Shown here in pieces: positions 10,738 to 19,379 of a DNA stretch of 64,000 nucleotides. The notes under the pieces are model-generated. The model saw nothing but the letters and a program-made list of their open reading frames with translations. It had not been told where the DNA came from and searched no databases. The stretch is from assembly GCF_036226505.1 (NCBI RefSeq), contig NZ_CP108484.1, forward strand, positions 5,208,001-5,272,000, written 5' to 3'. Each line of letters opens with the position of its first letter. Position 1 is the stretch's first letter. A program made the translations under genes and the position numbers. Source of the stretch: Kitasatospora sp. NBC_01246. GTDB taxonomy: Bacteria; Actinomycetota; Actinomycetes; Streptomycetales; Streptomycetaceae.

Positions 10738-10848
10738 CGGGTCCATCGGATGGCGCGTCCGTCGGATGGCGGGTCCATCGGCTAGCGCGTCCGTCGGATA
10801 GCGGGTCCGTCGGACGACGAGTCCGCCGGGCAGCGCGTCCACCGGGTG
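10737..10848. repeat. Seven tandem 16-bp repeats
   Basis: Seven consecutive units close to GCGSGTCCRTCGGATG run from the last base of the upstream stop codon to 10848, with units beginning at 10737, 10753, 10769, 10785, 10801, 10817 and 10833. The first five are nearly identical; the last two have drifted. The array fills most of the gap between this convergent pair. No function is evident. Confidence 0.85.
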
Positions 10849-10903
10849 AGCGGCGGGGTCCGGCTCTGCGGCCGGGCCCCGCCGCGGCTTCGCCGGTGCG
10901 GCC

Positions 10904-11560
10904 CTAGAGGTCGGTGAAGCCGCGCTCCAGCACGGCGAAGGTGTGGTCGACCAGGTCGGCGATGTCCAGCTCGCCGTTGCTCTCGGCCCACCGCAGGACG
11001 GTCTCGCCGGTCGCCGCCCCCAGGGCGGCCGCGGTGACCCGCATCTCGAAGGTCGGCTCCTCGACGCCCCGGCGCCGGGTCAGGACGGCGAGGTAGAGGC
11101 GCTGCGGGTCGTTGGCGTTCTCGCGCATCCTGGCGCGCAGCGCGGGGACGTCGTGGATCAGCCGCAGGCGGGTGAGCAGCTCGTCGCGTTCGTCCTGGAT
11201 CAGTTCGCGGATCAGGCCGACGATGGCTTCGCGGCAGGAGCGGAGAAACGGTTCGTCAGCGGGGCGGGCGAGCAGCGCGCTGACGATCGCCGGGTCGTAC
11301 TCGTCGGTGAGGACGAGGTCCTCCTTGGTGGCGAAGTACCGGAAGAAGGTGGACTGCGAGACCTCGGCCGCGGCCGCGATCTGCTCCACGGTGGTGTTCT
11401 CGTAGCCCTGCGCGGCCATCAGCCGGTACGCCTCGCGGCGGATCGTCCGGCGGGTCCTCAGCTTCTTCCGTTCGCGCAGCGACAGCGGCGCCTCCAGCAT
11501 CGCCCGGACCGAGTGGGCCGGGTCTGCCGGGGGCGCCGTGGTCGGCCGCGTTGCGCTCAT
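10904..11560 (-). CDS. TetR-family transcriptional regulator
   Basis: 218 residues. The N-terminal HTH at about 40-85 reads TVEQIAAAAEVSQSTFFRYF, a textbook TetR recognition helix, followed by the KEDL start of helix 4. The C-terminal ligand domain is of the MftR-like type. The gene follows the MFS exporter on the same strand with an 8-base gap, so the exporter and its repressor form one operon. A near-perfect 24-bp palindrome at the head of the operon is the likely operator, giving autoregulation (inference). The drug ligand is unknown. Confidence 0.9.
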   Translation of the reverse strand: MSATRPTTAPPADPAHSVRAMLEAPLSLRERKKLRTRRTIRREAYRLMAAQGYENTTVEQIAAAAEVSQSTFFRYFATKEDLVLTDEYDPAIVSALLARPADEPFLRSCREAIVGLIRELIQDERDELLTRLRLIHDVPALRARMRENANDPQRLYLAVLTRRRGVEEPTFEMRVTAAALGAATGETVLRWAESNGELDIADLVDHTFAVLERGFTDL

Positions 11561-11568
11561 ACCTTCGA

Positions 11569-13146
11569 TTATCCGTGATCGGCGGCGGGGACGGCGGTGG
11601 TCTCCGGGGCGGGACCGGCGCCGGTGCCCGGGCGCGGTTCGGCGGTCGGCATCCGCAGGGCGACCAGCACCGCCGAGAGCAGGGCGATCACCCCGGAGAC
11701 GAGCAGGACGAGCGTCATCCCGTGCACGTAGGCGGCGTGGGCGGAGACGGTCAGGGCGCCGTCCCCGGAGGCGGCGGCCACCGCGTCGGCGGCGACCACC
11801 GACTGCCCGGCCCGGTGCGCGGCCTCGGCCGGGAGCGCGGCGGTGTCCAGCGCACTGCGGTAGGAGTCGGCCAGCATGCTGCCGAAGACGGCGACCCCGA
11901 TCGCGCCGCCGACCTGGCGCAGCGTCTGCATCAGGCCGGAGCCGACCCCGGCCCGGGTCGGCGGCAGGGTGAGCAGGGCGGAGGCCTGGGCGGTGATCAG
12001 CGAGAGGCCCATGCCCAGGCCGAGCAGGGTGAGCCAGACGGCCGCCAGGCCGTAGCCGTCCACGACGGAGGTGCGGCTGCCGAGCAGCAGGGCGGCGGCC
12101 AGCGAGGTGAGCCCGAGGGCGATCACCGACCGGGGGCCGATCCGGGCGACCAGCCCCTCGCTGAGCTTGGCGGCCACCATCAGCCCGACCATCATCGGCA
12201 TCAGCCGCAGACCGGTGCCGAAGGCGTCCGCGCCCAGCACGCTCTGGAAGTACAGCGGCAGGACGAAGAAGGCGCCGAAGAGCACCAGGGAGACCAGCGT
12301 CGCGGCCCCCGCGGCCCAGAGGAAGGTCGGGTCCGCGAGCAGGGTGAGGTCGAGCATCGGGGCGTGCTGGTGGCGGCTGCGCAGCACCAGGACGGTGAGG
12401 GCGACCAGCGAGCCGCCGATCATGCCGATCACCAGCGGGTCGGCCCAGCCGCGTTCGGGGCCCTCGATGATGCCGTAGGTCAGTGCGGCCAGACCGCCCG
12501 CGCCGAGGACGGTGGCGAGCACGTCGATCCGGGGTGCGGCGGGGTTGCGGGTCTCCGGCAGCAGCAGGACGCAGGCGACGATGCCGATCACCGTCAGCGG
12601 GACGTTGATCACGAAGATCGCACCCCACCAGAAGTGCTGCAGCAGGAAGCCGCCGATCAGCGGGCCGAGCGGGGTCCCGGCGGCGAGTGCGGCGGAGAGG
12701 ATCGCGGTGGCGCGGCGCTGCTCGCCGGCCGGGAACAGACCGGGGATCACCGCCAGGGACATCGGCATCACCAGGGCGCCGGCCAGGCCCATCGCCGCAC
12801 GGGCGGCGACCAGGGTGCCGGGGCTGTCGGCGAGCATGCCGACCGCGGAGGCGAGGCCGAACAGGGCGAGGCCGGTGGTGAGGGTGCGGCGGCGGCCGAA
12901 GCGGTCCCCGAGCAGGCCGGCCGGGAGCATCGCGGCGGCGAAGACCACCGTGTAGGAGTCGACGATCCACTGCTGCTGGCCGGTGGTGGCCCGCAGCTGG
13001 GAGGCCAGGGTCGGCAGGGCCACGTTGAGGATCGTCATGTCGAAGCTGATGACCAGGACGCTCAGCGCGACGGCGACCAGCGCCAGCCAGCGCCGCGGAT
13101 CGGGGCCGGGCGGAGCGGGCGGGGCGGGTACGGCGGGAGGGGTCAC
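11569..13146 (-). CDS. MFS multidrug exporter, DHA2 (EmrB/QacA) family
   Basis: About 525 residues, matching 14-helix DHA2 proton-driven drug exporters. Motif A GDRFGRRR lies between the second and third helices, the first helix contains the SFDMTILNVALP motif of the family, and a PLIGGFL motif-C region follows. GTG 13146 is chosen because GGAGG lies 5 bases upstream. A TTG at 13182 would add 12 residues but would place the start codon inside the operator palindrome and lacks a good ribosome site. It probably exports a hydrophobic drug or secondary metabolite under control of the downstream TetR gene. Confidence 0.9.
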   Translation of the reverse strand: MTPPAVPAPPAPPGPDPRRWLALVAVALSVLVISFDMTILNVALPTLASQLRATTGQQQWIVDSYTVVFAAAMLPAGLLGDRFGRRRTLTTGLALFGLASAVGMLADSPGTLVAARAAMGLAGALVMPMSLAVIPGLFPAGEQRRATAILSAALAAGTPLGPLIGGFLLQHFWWGAIFVINVPLTVIGIVACVLLLPETRNPAAPRIDVLATVLGAGGLAALTYGIIEGPERGWADPLVIGMIGGSLVALTVLVLRSRHQHAPMLDLTLLADPTFLWAAGAATLVSLVLFGAFFVLPLYFQSVLGADAFGTGLRLMPMMVGLMVAAKLSEGLVARIGPRSVIALGLTSLAAALLLGSRTSVVDGYGLAAVWLTLLGLGMGLSLITAQASALLTLPPTRAGVGSGLMQTLRQVGGAIGVAVFGSMLADSYRSALDTAALPAEAAHRAGQSVVAADAVAAASGDGALTVSAHAAYVHGMTLVLLVSGVIALLSAVLVALRMPTAEPRPGTGAGPAPETTAVPAADHG

Positions 13147-13450
13147 GGCGGCCTCCGGAGCCTTCGGGGGAGTGACTGTCAAATGACAGTAACTTCCAAA
13201 AGAGGGCGGCCGTCAATGTCGCGCGCCACCGCGAGTAGTCGTGACCCACCGTGACGTGTCCTGGAAGTGTGCTTCCCGCACAAGGAATTGACGCAACGTT
13301 GATCTGGCGTTCGCCGCCCCGGGGCGGCTTCGGGTGACTGACGGTAGATAGGATGTGGCAATCGGTCAGTGCTGGCCGAAGCGTGCCGAGAGCGAGAAGG
13401 GGTGGGGCGGCAGGAGCCGACCACGTGCCCGGCGCAGGAAGGGGAGTCGA
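13147..13450. other. 304-base divergent intergenic region
   Basis: It holds the ribosome site of the exporter gene, the 13171-13194 operator palindrome and, near the right end, a GAAGGGGA ribosome site for the His-repeat membrane protein. I see no further gene or RNA in it. Confidence 0.6.
13171..13194. promoter_or_regulatory. Near-perfect operator palindrome of the exporter-TetR operon
   Basis: The core ACTGTCA-AA-TGACAGT (13175-13190) is a perfect inverted repeat and extends to 24 bp with one mismatched pair. It lies 25-48 bases upstream of the chosen exporter start and contains TTGACA on the exporter strand, which could serve as a -35 box. This is the expected arrangement for a TetR operator. 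Confidence 0.65.
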
Positions 13451-14146
13451 ATGGCCGGCAGGGAGTCGAGCGCCCAGATCTGGGGTGCGGCGGTGGTGGT
13501 GGTGTCCGCGCTGGCCGTGGTCGCGGCCTACCTGATCAACGGTGCCGTCCTGGTGCTGGGGGTCGCCGGGGTCGAGGTGCTGCTGCTCATGGTGTACGTC
13601 GGCCGGCGCTGGCAGCAGCTGCACCAGCAGGCCGGGCCGCGCGAGCGCCGTCCGGCGCGCCGGCACCGCCCGGGGCGCGGCCGGCCGGACCCGGCGCACT
13701 GCGAGCGCTGCCGCCGGGCGCGCGAGGCGCTGGACGCGCGGCAGGCCGGCTCCCGTCCGTACGGGGTGCGTGAGCAGCTGATCCGCGAGTACCCGGTGCG
13801 CGGGTTCCCGGCGCCGGAACGTCGGACCTCGGAGCTTCCGGGCCACGCCCACTCGGCTGCCGGGCTCACGGGTCACGGCCACTCCGCCCCTGGGCTCGCG
13901 GGCCACGACCACTCGGCCGCCGAGCTTCCGGGTCACGACCGCGCGGCCCGCGAGCGCGCCGCACGGGAGCGTCCGGGGGGCGAGCGCCCGGGGCACGACG
14001 GCGCGGCGCACGAGCGCGGGGACCGCCGGCCGGGCCGGCCGGGTCCGGAGTGGACAGCGGAACGGGCGGCCGCCCGGTCACTGGACCGGCCGACCGCCCG
14101 TCGTGGGGCGCCGGGTTCAGCGGGTCGCGCTGTACGCCACCAGTGA
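13451..14146 (+). CDS. Small membrane protein with His-rich decapeptide repeats
   Basis: 231 residues, family not recognised. Two hydrophobic helices at about 9-50 are followed by an Arg/Pro-rich basic region with a CxxC (HCERC). Four tandem 10-residue repeats of the form LxGHxHSAxx follow at residues 129-168, coded at 13835-13954, then an Arg/Glu/Gly-rich tail. The last 30 bases overlap the end of the hemolysin III gene on the other strand. The tail may be disordered; the His pairs could bind metal (inference). Coding use is supported by an in-frame ribosome site GAAGGGGA and by uninterrupted membrane helices. Confidence 0.65.
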   Translation: MAGRESSAQIWGAAVVVVSALAVVAAYLINGAVLVLGVAGVEVLLLMVYVGRRWQQLHQQAGPRERRPARRHRPGRGRPDPAHCERCRRAREALDARQAGSRPYGVREQLIREYPVRGFPAPERRTSELPGHAHSAAGLTGHGHSAPGLAGHDHSAAELPGHDRAARERAARERPGGERPGHDGAAHERGDRRPGRPGPEWTAERAAARSLDRPTARRGAPGSAGRAVRHQ

Positions 14147-14800
14147 GACCCCGATGTACTGCACGATGAAGGCCCCGAGGGTGAAGGCGTGGAACACCTC
14201 GTGGAAGCCGAACCAGCGCGGTGAGGGGTTGGGCCGCTTGAGCCCGTACACCACGCCGCCGACGCTGTAGAGCACCCCGCCGACGATCATCAGCACCAGC
14301 ACCGCGACCCCGCCGGTGCGCAGGAAGTCCGGCAGGAAGAAGGCGGCGGCCCAGCCCAGCGCGATGTACACCGGCGTGTACAGCCAGCGCGGCGCGCCCA
14401 CCCAGAACACCCGGAACGCTATCCCCGCCAGCGCACCGCCCCAGACCGCCCAGAGCAGCACCTGCTGCGCGGCGCCGTCCAGCAGCAGGATGGTGAACGG
14501 GGTGTAGGTGCCCGCGATGATCAAGAAGATGTTCGCGTGGTCGAGGCGGCGCAGCACGGCGTCGCCGCGCGGCCCCCAGGTGAAGCGGTGGTAGACCGCG
14601 CTGACCCCGAACAGCAGCCAGGCGCTGACCGAGTAGATCGTGCAGGCGATCTTGGCGGGCGTGGAGTCGGCCAGGCAGATCAGCACGATCCCGGCGGCCA
14701 CCGTGGCGGGGAACATCCCGGCGTGCAGCCAGCCGCGCCAACTCGGCTTGATCTCCACGCGCTCCGTGCTCTTCAGGAGCTCAGCAGTCATGGGCAGCAT
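14117..14800 (-). CDS. Hemolysin III/TrhA family membrane protein
   Basis: 227 residues with seven predicted membrane helices, the standard size for the HlyIII/TrhA (PAQR-like) family. The conserved SAVYHRFTW motif, an internal DHANIFLIIAGTYTPF motif and the C-terminal GFHEVFHAF motif carry the His/Asp residues expected to bind zinc in PAQR proteins. Members affect membrane lipid homeostasis; the name hemolysin is historical. Either ATG 14800 or ATG 14791 could be the start. A perfect palindrome lies 11 bases upstream, suggesting repressor control. Confidence 0.9.
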   Translation of the reverse strand: MLPMTAELLKSTERVEIKPSWRGWLHAGMFPATVAAGIVLICLADSTPAKIACTIYSVSAWLLFGVSAVYHRFTWGPRGDAVLRRLDHANIFLIIAGTYTPFTILLLDGAAQQVLLWAVWGGALAGIAFRVFWVGAPRWLYTPVYIALGWAAAFFLPDFLRTGGVAVLVLMIVGGVLYSVGGVVYGLKRPNPSPRWFGFHEVFHAFTLGAFIVQYIGVSLVAYSATR

Positions 14801-14810
14801 GCTACCTGCT

Positions 14811-14828
14811 ACCTACGGCTCCGTAGGT
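14811..14828. promoter_or_regulatory. Perfect 18-bp palindrome upstream of hemolysin III gene
   Basis: ACCTACGG-CT-CCGTAGGT, 8-bp arms with a 2-base spacer, 11 bases before the start codon. The size and symmetry fit a TetR-type operator. Another GTAGG copy follows at 14839. No regulator gene lies next to it, so control would be in trans. Confidence 0.55.
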
Positions 14829-15076
14829 TACTGACGCGTAGGAAGTGGTCCTCATCACTACTTGGACGTTTTGGAGTGTTCGGGGGTCGGTCGGGTCGAG
14901 CTCGGGTCGGCCGAAGGAGCCGGATTACCAGCAAGTAACCAGACTGAATGTAGTAAAAGATGAGTCAATTTCACCGTTGCGCCGTGTTCTGGGCTTGAGG
15001 CCGGAGCTACGCTGCAAGCACCCTCAAACCCCCGCTACGCCGTCTCCGTGCCGAGATGGCGTGAAACGGAGCGATC

Positions 15077-16903
15077 GTGTCGTACGAGAACCTCGCTCTC
15101 AGCGCATCCGCGCCCACCCGTCACAAGCGCCTGCTGGCCTGGGTGAGCGAGATCGCCGAGCTCACCCAGCCGGCCCGCATCGAGTGGTGTGACGGGTCCG
15201 AGGAGGAGTACCAGCGCCTCGCGGACCTGCTGGTCGCTCAGGGCACCTTCAGGAAGCTCGACGAGAAGAAGCGCCCCAACTCCTACTACGCCGCCTCGGA
15301 CCCCACGGACGTGGCGCGCGTCGAGGACCGCACCTACATCTGCTCCGAGCAGGAGAAGGACGCCGGTCCGACCAACAACTGGAAGGCTCCCGCCGAGATG
15401 CGGGAGGTCTTCCAGGGCGAGAACGGTCTCTTCCGCGGCTCGATGAAGGGGCGCACGATGTACGTCGTGCCCTTCTCGATGGGCCCGGTCGGCTCCCCGC
15501 TGGCCGCGTACGGCGTCGAGATCACCGACTCCGCCTACGTCGCCGTGTCGATGCGCGTGATGACCCGCATGGGCCAGGCCGTGATCGACCAGCTGGGCGA
15601 GGACGGCGAGTTCGTCAAGGCCGTGCACACCGTCGGCGCGCCGCTCGCCGAGGGCGAGGCGGACGTCGCCTGGCCGTGCAACAGCACCAAGTACATCTCG
15701 CACTTCCCGGAGACCCGCGAGATCTGGTCCTTCGGCTCCGGCTACGGCGGCAACGCCCTGCTCGGCAAGAAGTGCTACGCGCTGCGGATCGCCTCCACGA
15801 TGGCGCGTGACGAGGGCTGGCTGGCCGAGCACATGCTCGTCCTCAAGCTCACCCCGCCGACCGGCGAGGCCACGTACGTCGCGGCGGCCTTCCCCTCCGC
15901 CTGCGGAAAGACCAACCTCGCCATGCTCCAGCCCACCATCCCGGGCTGGAAGGTCGAGACGATCGGCGACGACATCGCCTGGATGCGCTTCGGCGCCGAC
16001 GGCCGGCTCTACGCCATCAACCCCGAGGCCGGCTTCTTCGGCGTCGCGCCCGGCACCGGCGTCGACACCAACGCCAACGCCATCGAGACCCTCTGGGGCA
16101 ACACCGTCTACACCAACGTCGCGCTGACCGACGACGGTGACGTCTGGTGGGAGGGCCTGACCGAGGAGCCCCCGGCGCACCTCACCGACTGGCGCGGCAA
16201 CGACTGGACGCCGGAGTCCGGCACCCCGGCCGCCCACCCCAACGCCCGGTTCGCCGTCCCGGCCGCGCAGTGCCCGACCATCGCCCCCGAGTGGGAGGAC
16301 CCGGCGGGCGTGCCGATCTCGGCGATCCTGTTCGGCGGCCGCCGCGCCACCGCCGTCCCGCTGGTGACGGAGTCCTTCGACTGGCAGCACGGCGTCTTCC
16401 TGGGCGCGAACATCGCCTCCGAGAAGACCGCCGCCGCCGAGGGCACCGTCGGCGAGCTGCGCCGCGACCCGTTCGCGATGCTGCCGTTCTGCGGCTACAA
16501 CATGGGCGACTACTTCGCCCACTGGCTGAAGGTCGGCGCCCAGGCGGACGCCGCCAAGCTGCCGAAGATCTACTACGTGAACTGGTTCCGCAAGAACAGC
16601 GAGGGCTCGTTCGTCTGGCCCGGCTACGGCGAGAACAGCCGCGTGCTGAAGTGGATCGTCGAGCGCCTGCAGGGCACCGGCGAGGGCGTCGAGACCCCGA
16701 TCGGCGTGCTGCCGACCGTCGAGGGCTTCGACCTGGACGGCCTGGACCTCTCCGAGGCCGACCGGGAGCTGCTGTTCACCGTGGACGCCGACATCTGGCG
16801 TCAGGAGGCCGCGCTCGTCCCGGCCCACCTGGAGCTCTTCGGCTCCCACACGCCCACCGAGCTGTGGGACGAGTACCGAGACCTGGTCGCCCGCCTCGGC
16901 TGA
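15077..16903 (+). CDS. pckG: Phosphoenolpyruvate carboxykinase (GTP)
   Basis: 608 residues, the normal length of GTP-dependent PEPCK (EC 4.1.1.32), which converts oxaloacetate and GTP to PEP, GDP and CO2 at the entry to gluconeogenesis. The P-loop region reads PSACGKTNLAM, with the active-site Cys at residue 276 and Lys at 278. The following WKVETIGDDIAWM metal site and the NPEAGFFGVAPGT motif are also family signatures. GTG 15077 has GGAG 7 bases upstream. The gene is monocistronic, with two hairpins after it. Confidence 0.97.
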   Translation: MSYENLALSASAPTRHKRLLAWVSEIAELTQPARIEWCDGSEEEYQRLADLLVAQGTFRKLDEKKRPNSYYAASDPTDVARVEDRTYICSEQEKDAGPTNNWKAPAEMREVFQGENGLFRGSMKGRTMYVVPFSMGPVGSPLAAYGVEITDSAYVAVSMRVMTRMGQAVIDQLGEDGEFVKAVHTVGAPLAEGEADVAWPCNSTKYISHFPETREIWSFGSGYGGNALLGKKCYALRIASTMARDEGWLAEHMLVLKLTPPTGEATYVAAAFPSACGKTNLAMLQPTIPGWKVETIGDDIAWMRFGADGRLYAINPEAGFFGVAPGTGVDTNANAIETLWGNTVYTNVALTDDGDVWWEGLTEEPPAHLTDWRGNDWTPESGTPAAHPNARFAVPAAQCPTIAPEWEDPAGVPISAILFGGRRATAVPLVTESFDWQHGVFLGANIASEKTAAAEGTVGELRRDPFAMLPFCGYNMGDYFAHWLKVGAQADAAKLPKIYYVNWFRKNSEGSFVWPGYGENSRVLKWIVERLQGTGEGVETPIGVLPTVEGFDLDGLDLSEADRELLFTVDADIWRQEAALVPAHLELFGSHTPTELWDEYRDLVARLG

Positions 16904-16929
16904 GCCTGAGCCTCAGCCCGGCGAGTAGT

Positions 16930-16961
16930 GGTGGGTGCGTGGCACGAATCGCGCACCCACC
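16930..16961. terminator. Hairpin after pckG
   Basis: GGTGGGTGCG (16930-16939) pairs perfectly with CGCACCCACC (16952-16961) over a 12-base loop, 26 bases after the pckG stop. There is no T-tract, as is usual for actinomycete terminators. Confidence 0.6.
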
Positions 16962-16971
16962 GAGCGACAGG

Positions 16972-17038
16972 ACGGCCGGAGTTCCGCGGACGATCTTTCC
17001 CCGACCAAGGAGATCGTCCGGACCGGGACTCCGGCCGT
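16972..17038. terminator. Two-tier hairpin between convergent genes
   Basis: The outer stem ACGGCCGGAGT/ACTCCGGCCGT (16972-16982 with 17028-17038) encloses an inner perfect 10-bp stem CGGACGATCT/AGATCGTCCG (16987-16996 with 17011-17020). It probably stops transcription from both sides. Confidence 0.55.
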
Positions 17039-17046
17039 AGCTTTTC

Positions 17047-17086
17047 CCGGACCGGACCGGACCGGACCGGACCGGACCGGACCGGA
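17047..17086. repeat. Pentanucleotide microsatellite (CCGGA)8
   Basis: Eight perfect copies of CCGGA, with degenerate copies continuing to about 17115. It lies between pckG and the convergent aminotransferase gene. Likely length-variable by slippage. Confidence 0.9.
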
Positions 17087-17145
17087 GCGGACCGCGACGG
17101 CCAGCCGGACCGGACTGACCGCGACGGCCTGACCGTCCGGGCCCG

Positions 17146-18360
17146 CTACGGCTGGGTGTAGCCGCCGAGGAAGTCGCCGATCCGGGTGACGGCGTCGGTG
17201 ATCTCCTCGGCCCGGGGCAGCGTGACCAGGCGGAAGTGGTCCGGCTCGGGCCAGTTGAAGCCGGTGCCCTGGACCAGCAGGATGCGTTCGGCGCGCAGCA
17301 GGTCCAGCACCATCTGGGCGTCGTCCTTGATCTTGTAGACCTTCGGGTCCAGCCGGGGGAACGCGTACAGCGCGCCCTTCGGCTTGACGCAGCTGACCCC
17401 CGGGATCTCGTTGAGCAGCCGGTACGCGGCGTCCCGGGACTCCAGCAGCCGGCCGCCGGGCAGCACCAGGTCCTTGATCGACTGTCGGCCGCCGAGCGCC
17501 GCGGCCACCGCGTGCTGGGCCGGCATGTTGGCGCACAGGCGCATCGAGGCGAGCACGGTCAGGCCCTCGATGTAGCTGCGGGCGCGTTGCCGGTCGCCGG
17601 AGAGCACCATCCAGCCGGAGCGGAAGCCCGCCACCCGGTACGCCTTGGAGAGCCCGTTGAAGGTGACGCAGAACAGGTCGGGGGCCAGCGTGGCCAGCGG
17701 GACGTGCTCGGCGTCGTCGTAGAGGATCTTGTCGTAGATCTCGTCCGCGTAGACCACCAGCTTGTGCCGGCGGGCGATCTCGACCAGGCCCTCCAGGACC
17801 TCGCGGGGGTAGACCGCGCCGGTCGGGTTATTCGGGTTGATCACCACGATCGCCCTGGTCCGGTCGGTGACCTTGGCCTCGATGTCGGCGAGGTCCGGGT
17901 ACCACTCGGACTGCTCGTCGCAGCGGTAGTGCACGGCGGTGCCGCCGGCGAGCGAGACGGAGGCCGTCCAGAGCGGGTAGTCCGGCGCCGGGACGAGCAC
18001 CTCGTCGCCGTCGTCGAGCAGGGCGGTCATCGCCAGCTGGATCAGCTCGGAGACGCCGTTGCCGAGGAAGACGTCCTCGACGGTGAGGCCGTGCAGCCCG
18101 CGCTCCTCGTAGTGCATGACCACGGCCCGGCGGGCGGCGAGCAGGCCCTTGGAGTCGCCGTACCCATGCGCGGAGGAGAGGTTGCGCAGGATGTCCTGGA
18201 GGATCTCCGGGGGCGCGTCGAAGCCGAACACGGCGGGGTTGCCGGTGTTGAGCTTCAGGATGCGGTGGCCCTGCTCCTCCAGCCGCATCGCCTCGTCGAG
18301 CACCGGGCCGCGGATGTCGTAGCAGACGTTGGCGAGCTTGCTGGACTGGATGACCTGCAT
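17146..18360 (-). CDS. PLP-dependent aminotransferase, AlaA-like
   Basis: 404 residues of fold-type I aminotransferase class I/II. The PLP Schiff-base Lys is K239 in GLSKAYR, with NPNNPTGA at 175-182 and YADEIYD (Asp206) as further PLP contacts. The overall pattern (SKLANVCYDIRGPVLDEA start) matches glutamate-pyruvate aminotransferases of the AlaA type, which make alanine from pyruvate with glutamate as donor. The substrate is inferred from the family. It converges with pckG, which feeds the same PEP/pyruvate node. Confidence 0.92.
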   Translation of the reverse strand: MQVIQSSKLANVCYDIRGPVLDEAMRLEEQGHRILKLNTGNPAVFGFDAPPEILQDILRNLSSAHGYGDSKGLLAARRAVVMHYEERGLHGLTVEDVFLGNGVSELIQLAMTALLDDGDEVLVPAPDYPLWTASVSLAGGTAVHYRCDEQSEWYPDLADIEAKVTDRTRAIVVINPNNPTGAVYPREVLEGLVEIARRHKLVVYADEIYDKILYDDAEHVPLATLAPDLFCVTFNGLSKAYRVAGFRSGWMVLSGDRQRARSYIEGLTVLASMRLCANMPAQHAVAAALGGRQSIKDLVLPGGRLLESRDAAYRLLNEIPGVSCVKPKGALYAFPRLDPKVYKIKDDAQMVLDLLRAERILLVQGTGFNWPEPDHFRLVTLPRAEEITDAVTRIGDFLGGYTQP

Positions 18361-18460
18361 GCCTGCCTACTTTAGGGGTATCCCGGGCCGGTCCGGCGCG
18401 GGTGCGGGGACACGCGCCGGACCGCCCTCAAGGGCCCCCTTCGAACGGCAGGCGGAGCTG

Positions 18461-19231
18461 TCAGCCGGCCTTCCAGATCAGGGGCTCGGTGTCCAGAACG
18501 CTGCCGAAGACGAGGAACTTCGGCGGGGTGTTGGTCGGAACGAGATAGACCGCACACTGCTGCTGGGTCTGGCCGTCCGCCAGGGTGCCGGGCTTCTTGC
18601 CGGAGTCGCACTGCGGGATCGACTTCAGGACGGTCGGCGCGGGCAGCACCCCGCCGGTGGCGGCGGTGTCCGACTTCACCTTGAACCGCATCATGAAGTA
18701 CTCGTCGGTGAGCGGGCCACCGGTGCGGTTGGTGAACGAGACGGTCACGTAGTACGGCGTCTTGCCGTCGAGCTCGGCCGGCTTGAAGTTGTACGGCGCG
18801 ACCTCGGCCGCGGTGCCCTTGACCACCGAGACCGGGGTGACGTCGGCCTTGGTCTTGCCCAGGTAGCTGCCGGTGGCGGTGGTCGCCAGCGGGTTGTCGT
18901 AGCCGATCTTCCCGCTGCCGGCGCCGCCGCCGGCGCCGCCGATCGGGTTCCCGCTGGTGGCGGCGGACGGGACGGCGTTCGGCGTGTTGCCGCCGGCGCC
19001 CGCCGTGCCGGCCGAGCCGGCCGTACCGCCGGTGCCCGCGGTGCCGGCGGAGCCGCCGGTGGCCGACGGGGCCCCGGTGGCGCCCGGCGCGGTGGTGGCG
19101 GCGGCGCTCGCGCCCGCGGCGCCCGCCGCGCCCGCGGCCGGGTCCTCGTTCTCCGGCCCGCAGGCGGTCAGCAGCAGCGCCAGCGCGGCGAGCGGGACGG
19201 CGGCGCGCAGCGCGTTCTGAGTGTTGGTCAC
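18461..19231 (-). CDS. Putative lipoprotein
   Basis: 256 residues. The signal peptide ends in a lipobox LLTAC with the lipidated Cys at residue 24. Next comes a low-complexity Ala/Gly/Thr/Ser linker (about 28-110), then a compact domain with NRTGGPLTDEYFMMRF, reminiscent of DUF4352-like immunoglobulin-type domains on the outer face of the membrane. Function unknown. GTG start with GGGGAA upstream. Divergent from the prepilin peptidase gene. Confidence 0.8.
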   Translation of the reverse strand: MTNTQNALRAAVPLAALALLLTACGPENEDPAAGAAGAAGASAAATTAPGATGAPSATGGSAGTAGTGGTAGSAGTAGAGGNTPNAVPSAATSGNPIGGAGGGAGSGKIGYDNPLATTATGSYLGKTKADVTPVSVVKGTAAEVAPYNFKPAELDGKTPYYVTVSFTNRTGGPLTDEYFMMRFKVKSDTAATGGVLPAPTVLKSIPQCDSGKKPGTLADGQTQQQCAVYLVPTNTPPKFLVFGSVLDTEPLIWKAG

Positions 19232-19379
19232 AGTGGTTCCCCGTGGATGATGTGGTCGGTGCGGCGCCGGAATGCGGATGTGGCGCCGCGAGGTCGGACG
19301 CCGGCGAGTGCCGGGCGGTTCCCGGGGAACCGTACCGGTGCCCGGGGACAGTGACCGACGGTGGACGAGAGGGGGCGCC

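Noticed and set aside
10737..10848. CRISPR array in the 16-bp repeats
   Set aside because: Repeats are directly adjacent without spacers and no cas genes are near.
15035..16849. Minus-strand frame opposite pckG
   Set aside because: A perfect family match exists on the plus strand; the antisense frame is a codon-bias shadow.
17047..17115. CRISPR-like array in the CCGGA tract
   Set aside because: Units are only five bases with no spacers; a simple microsatellite.
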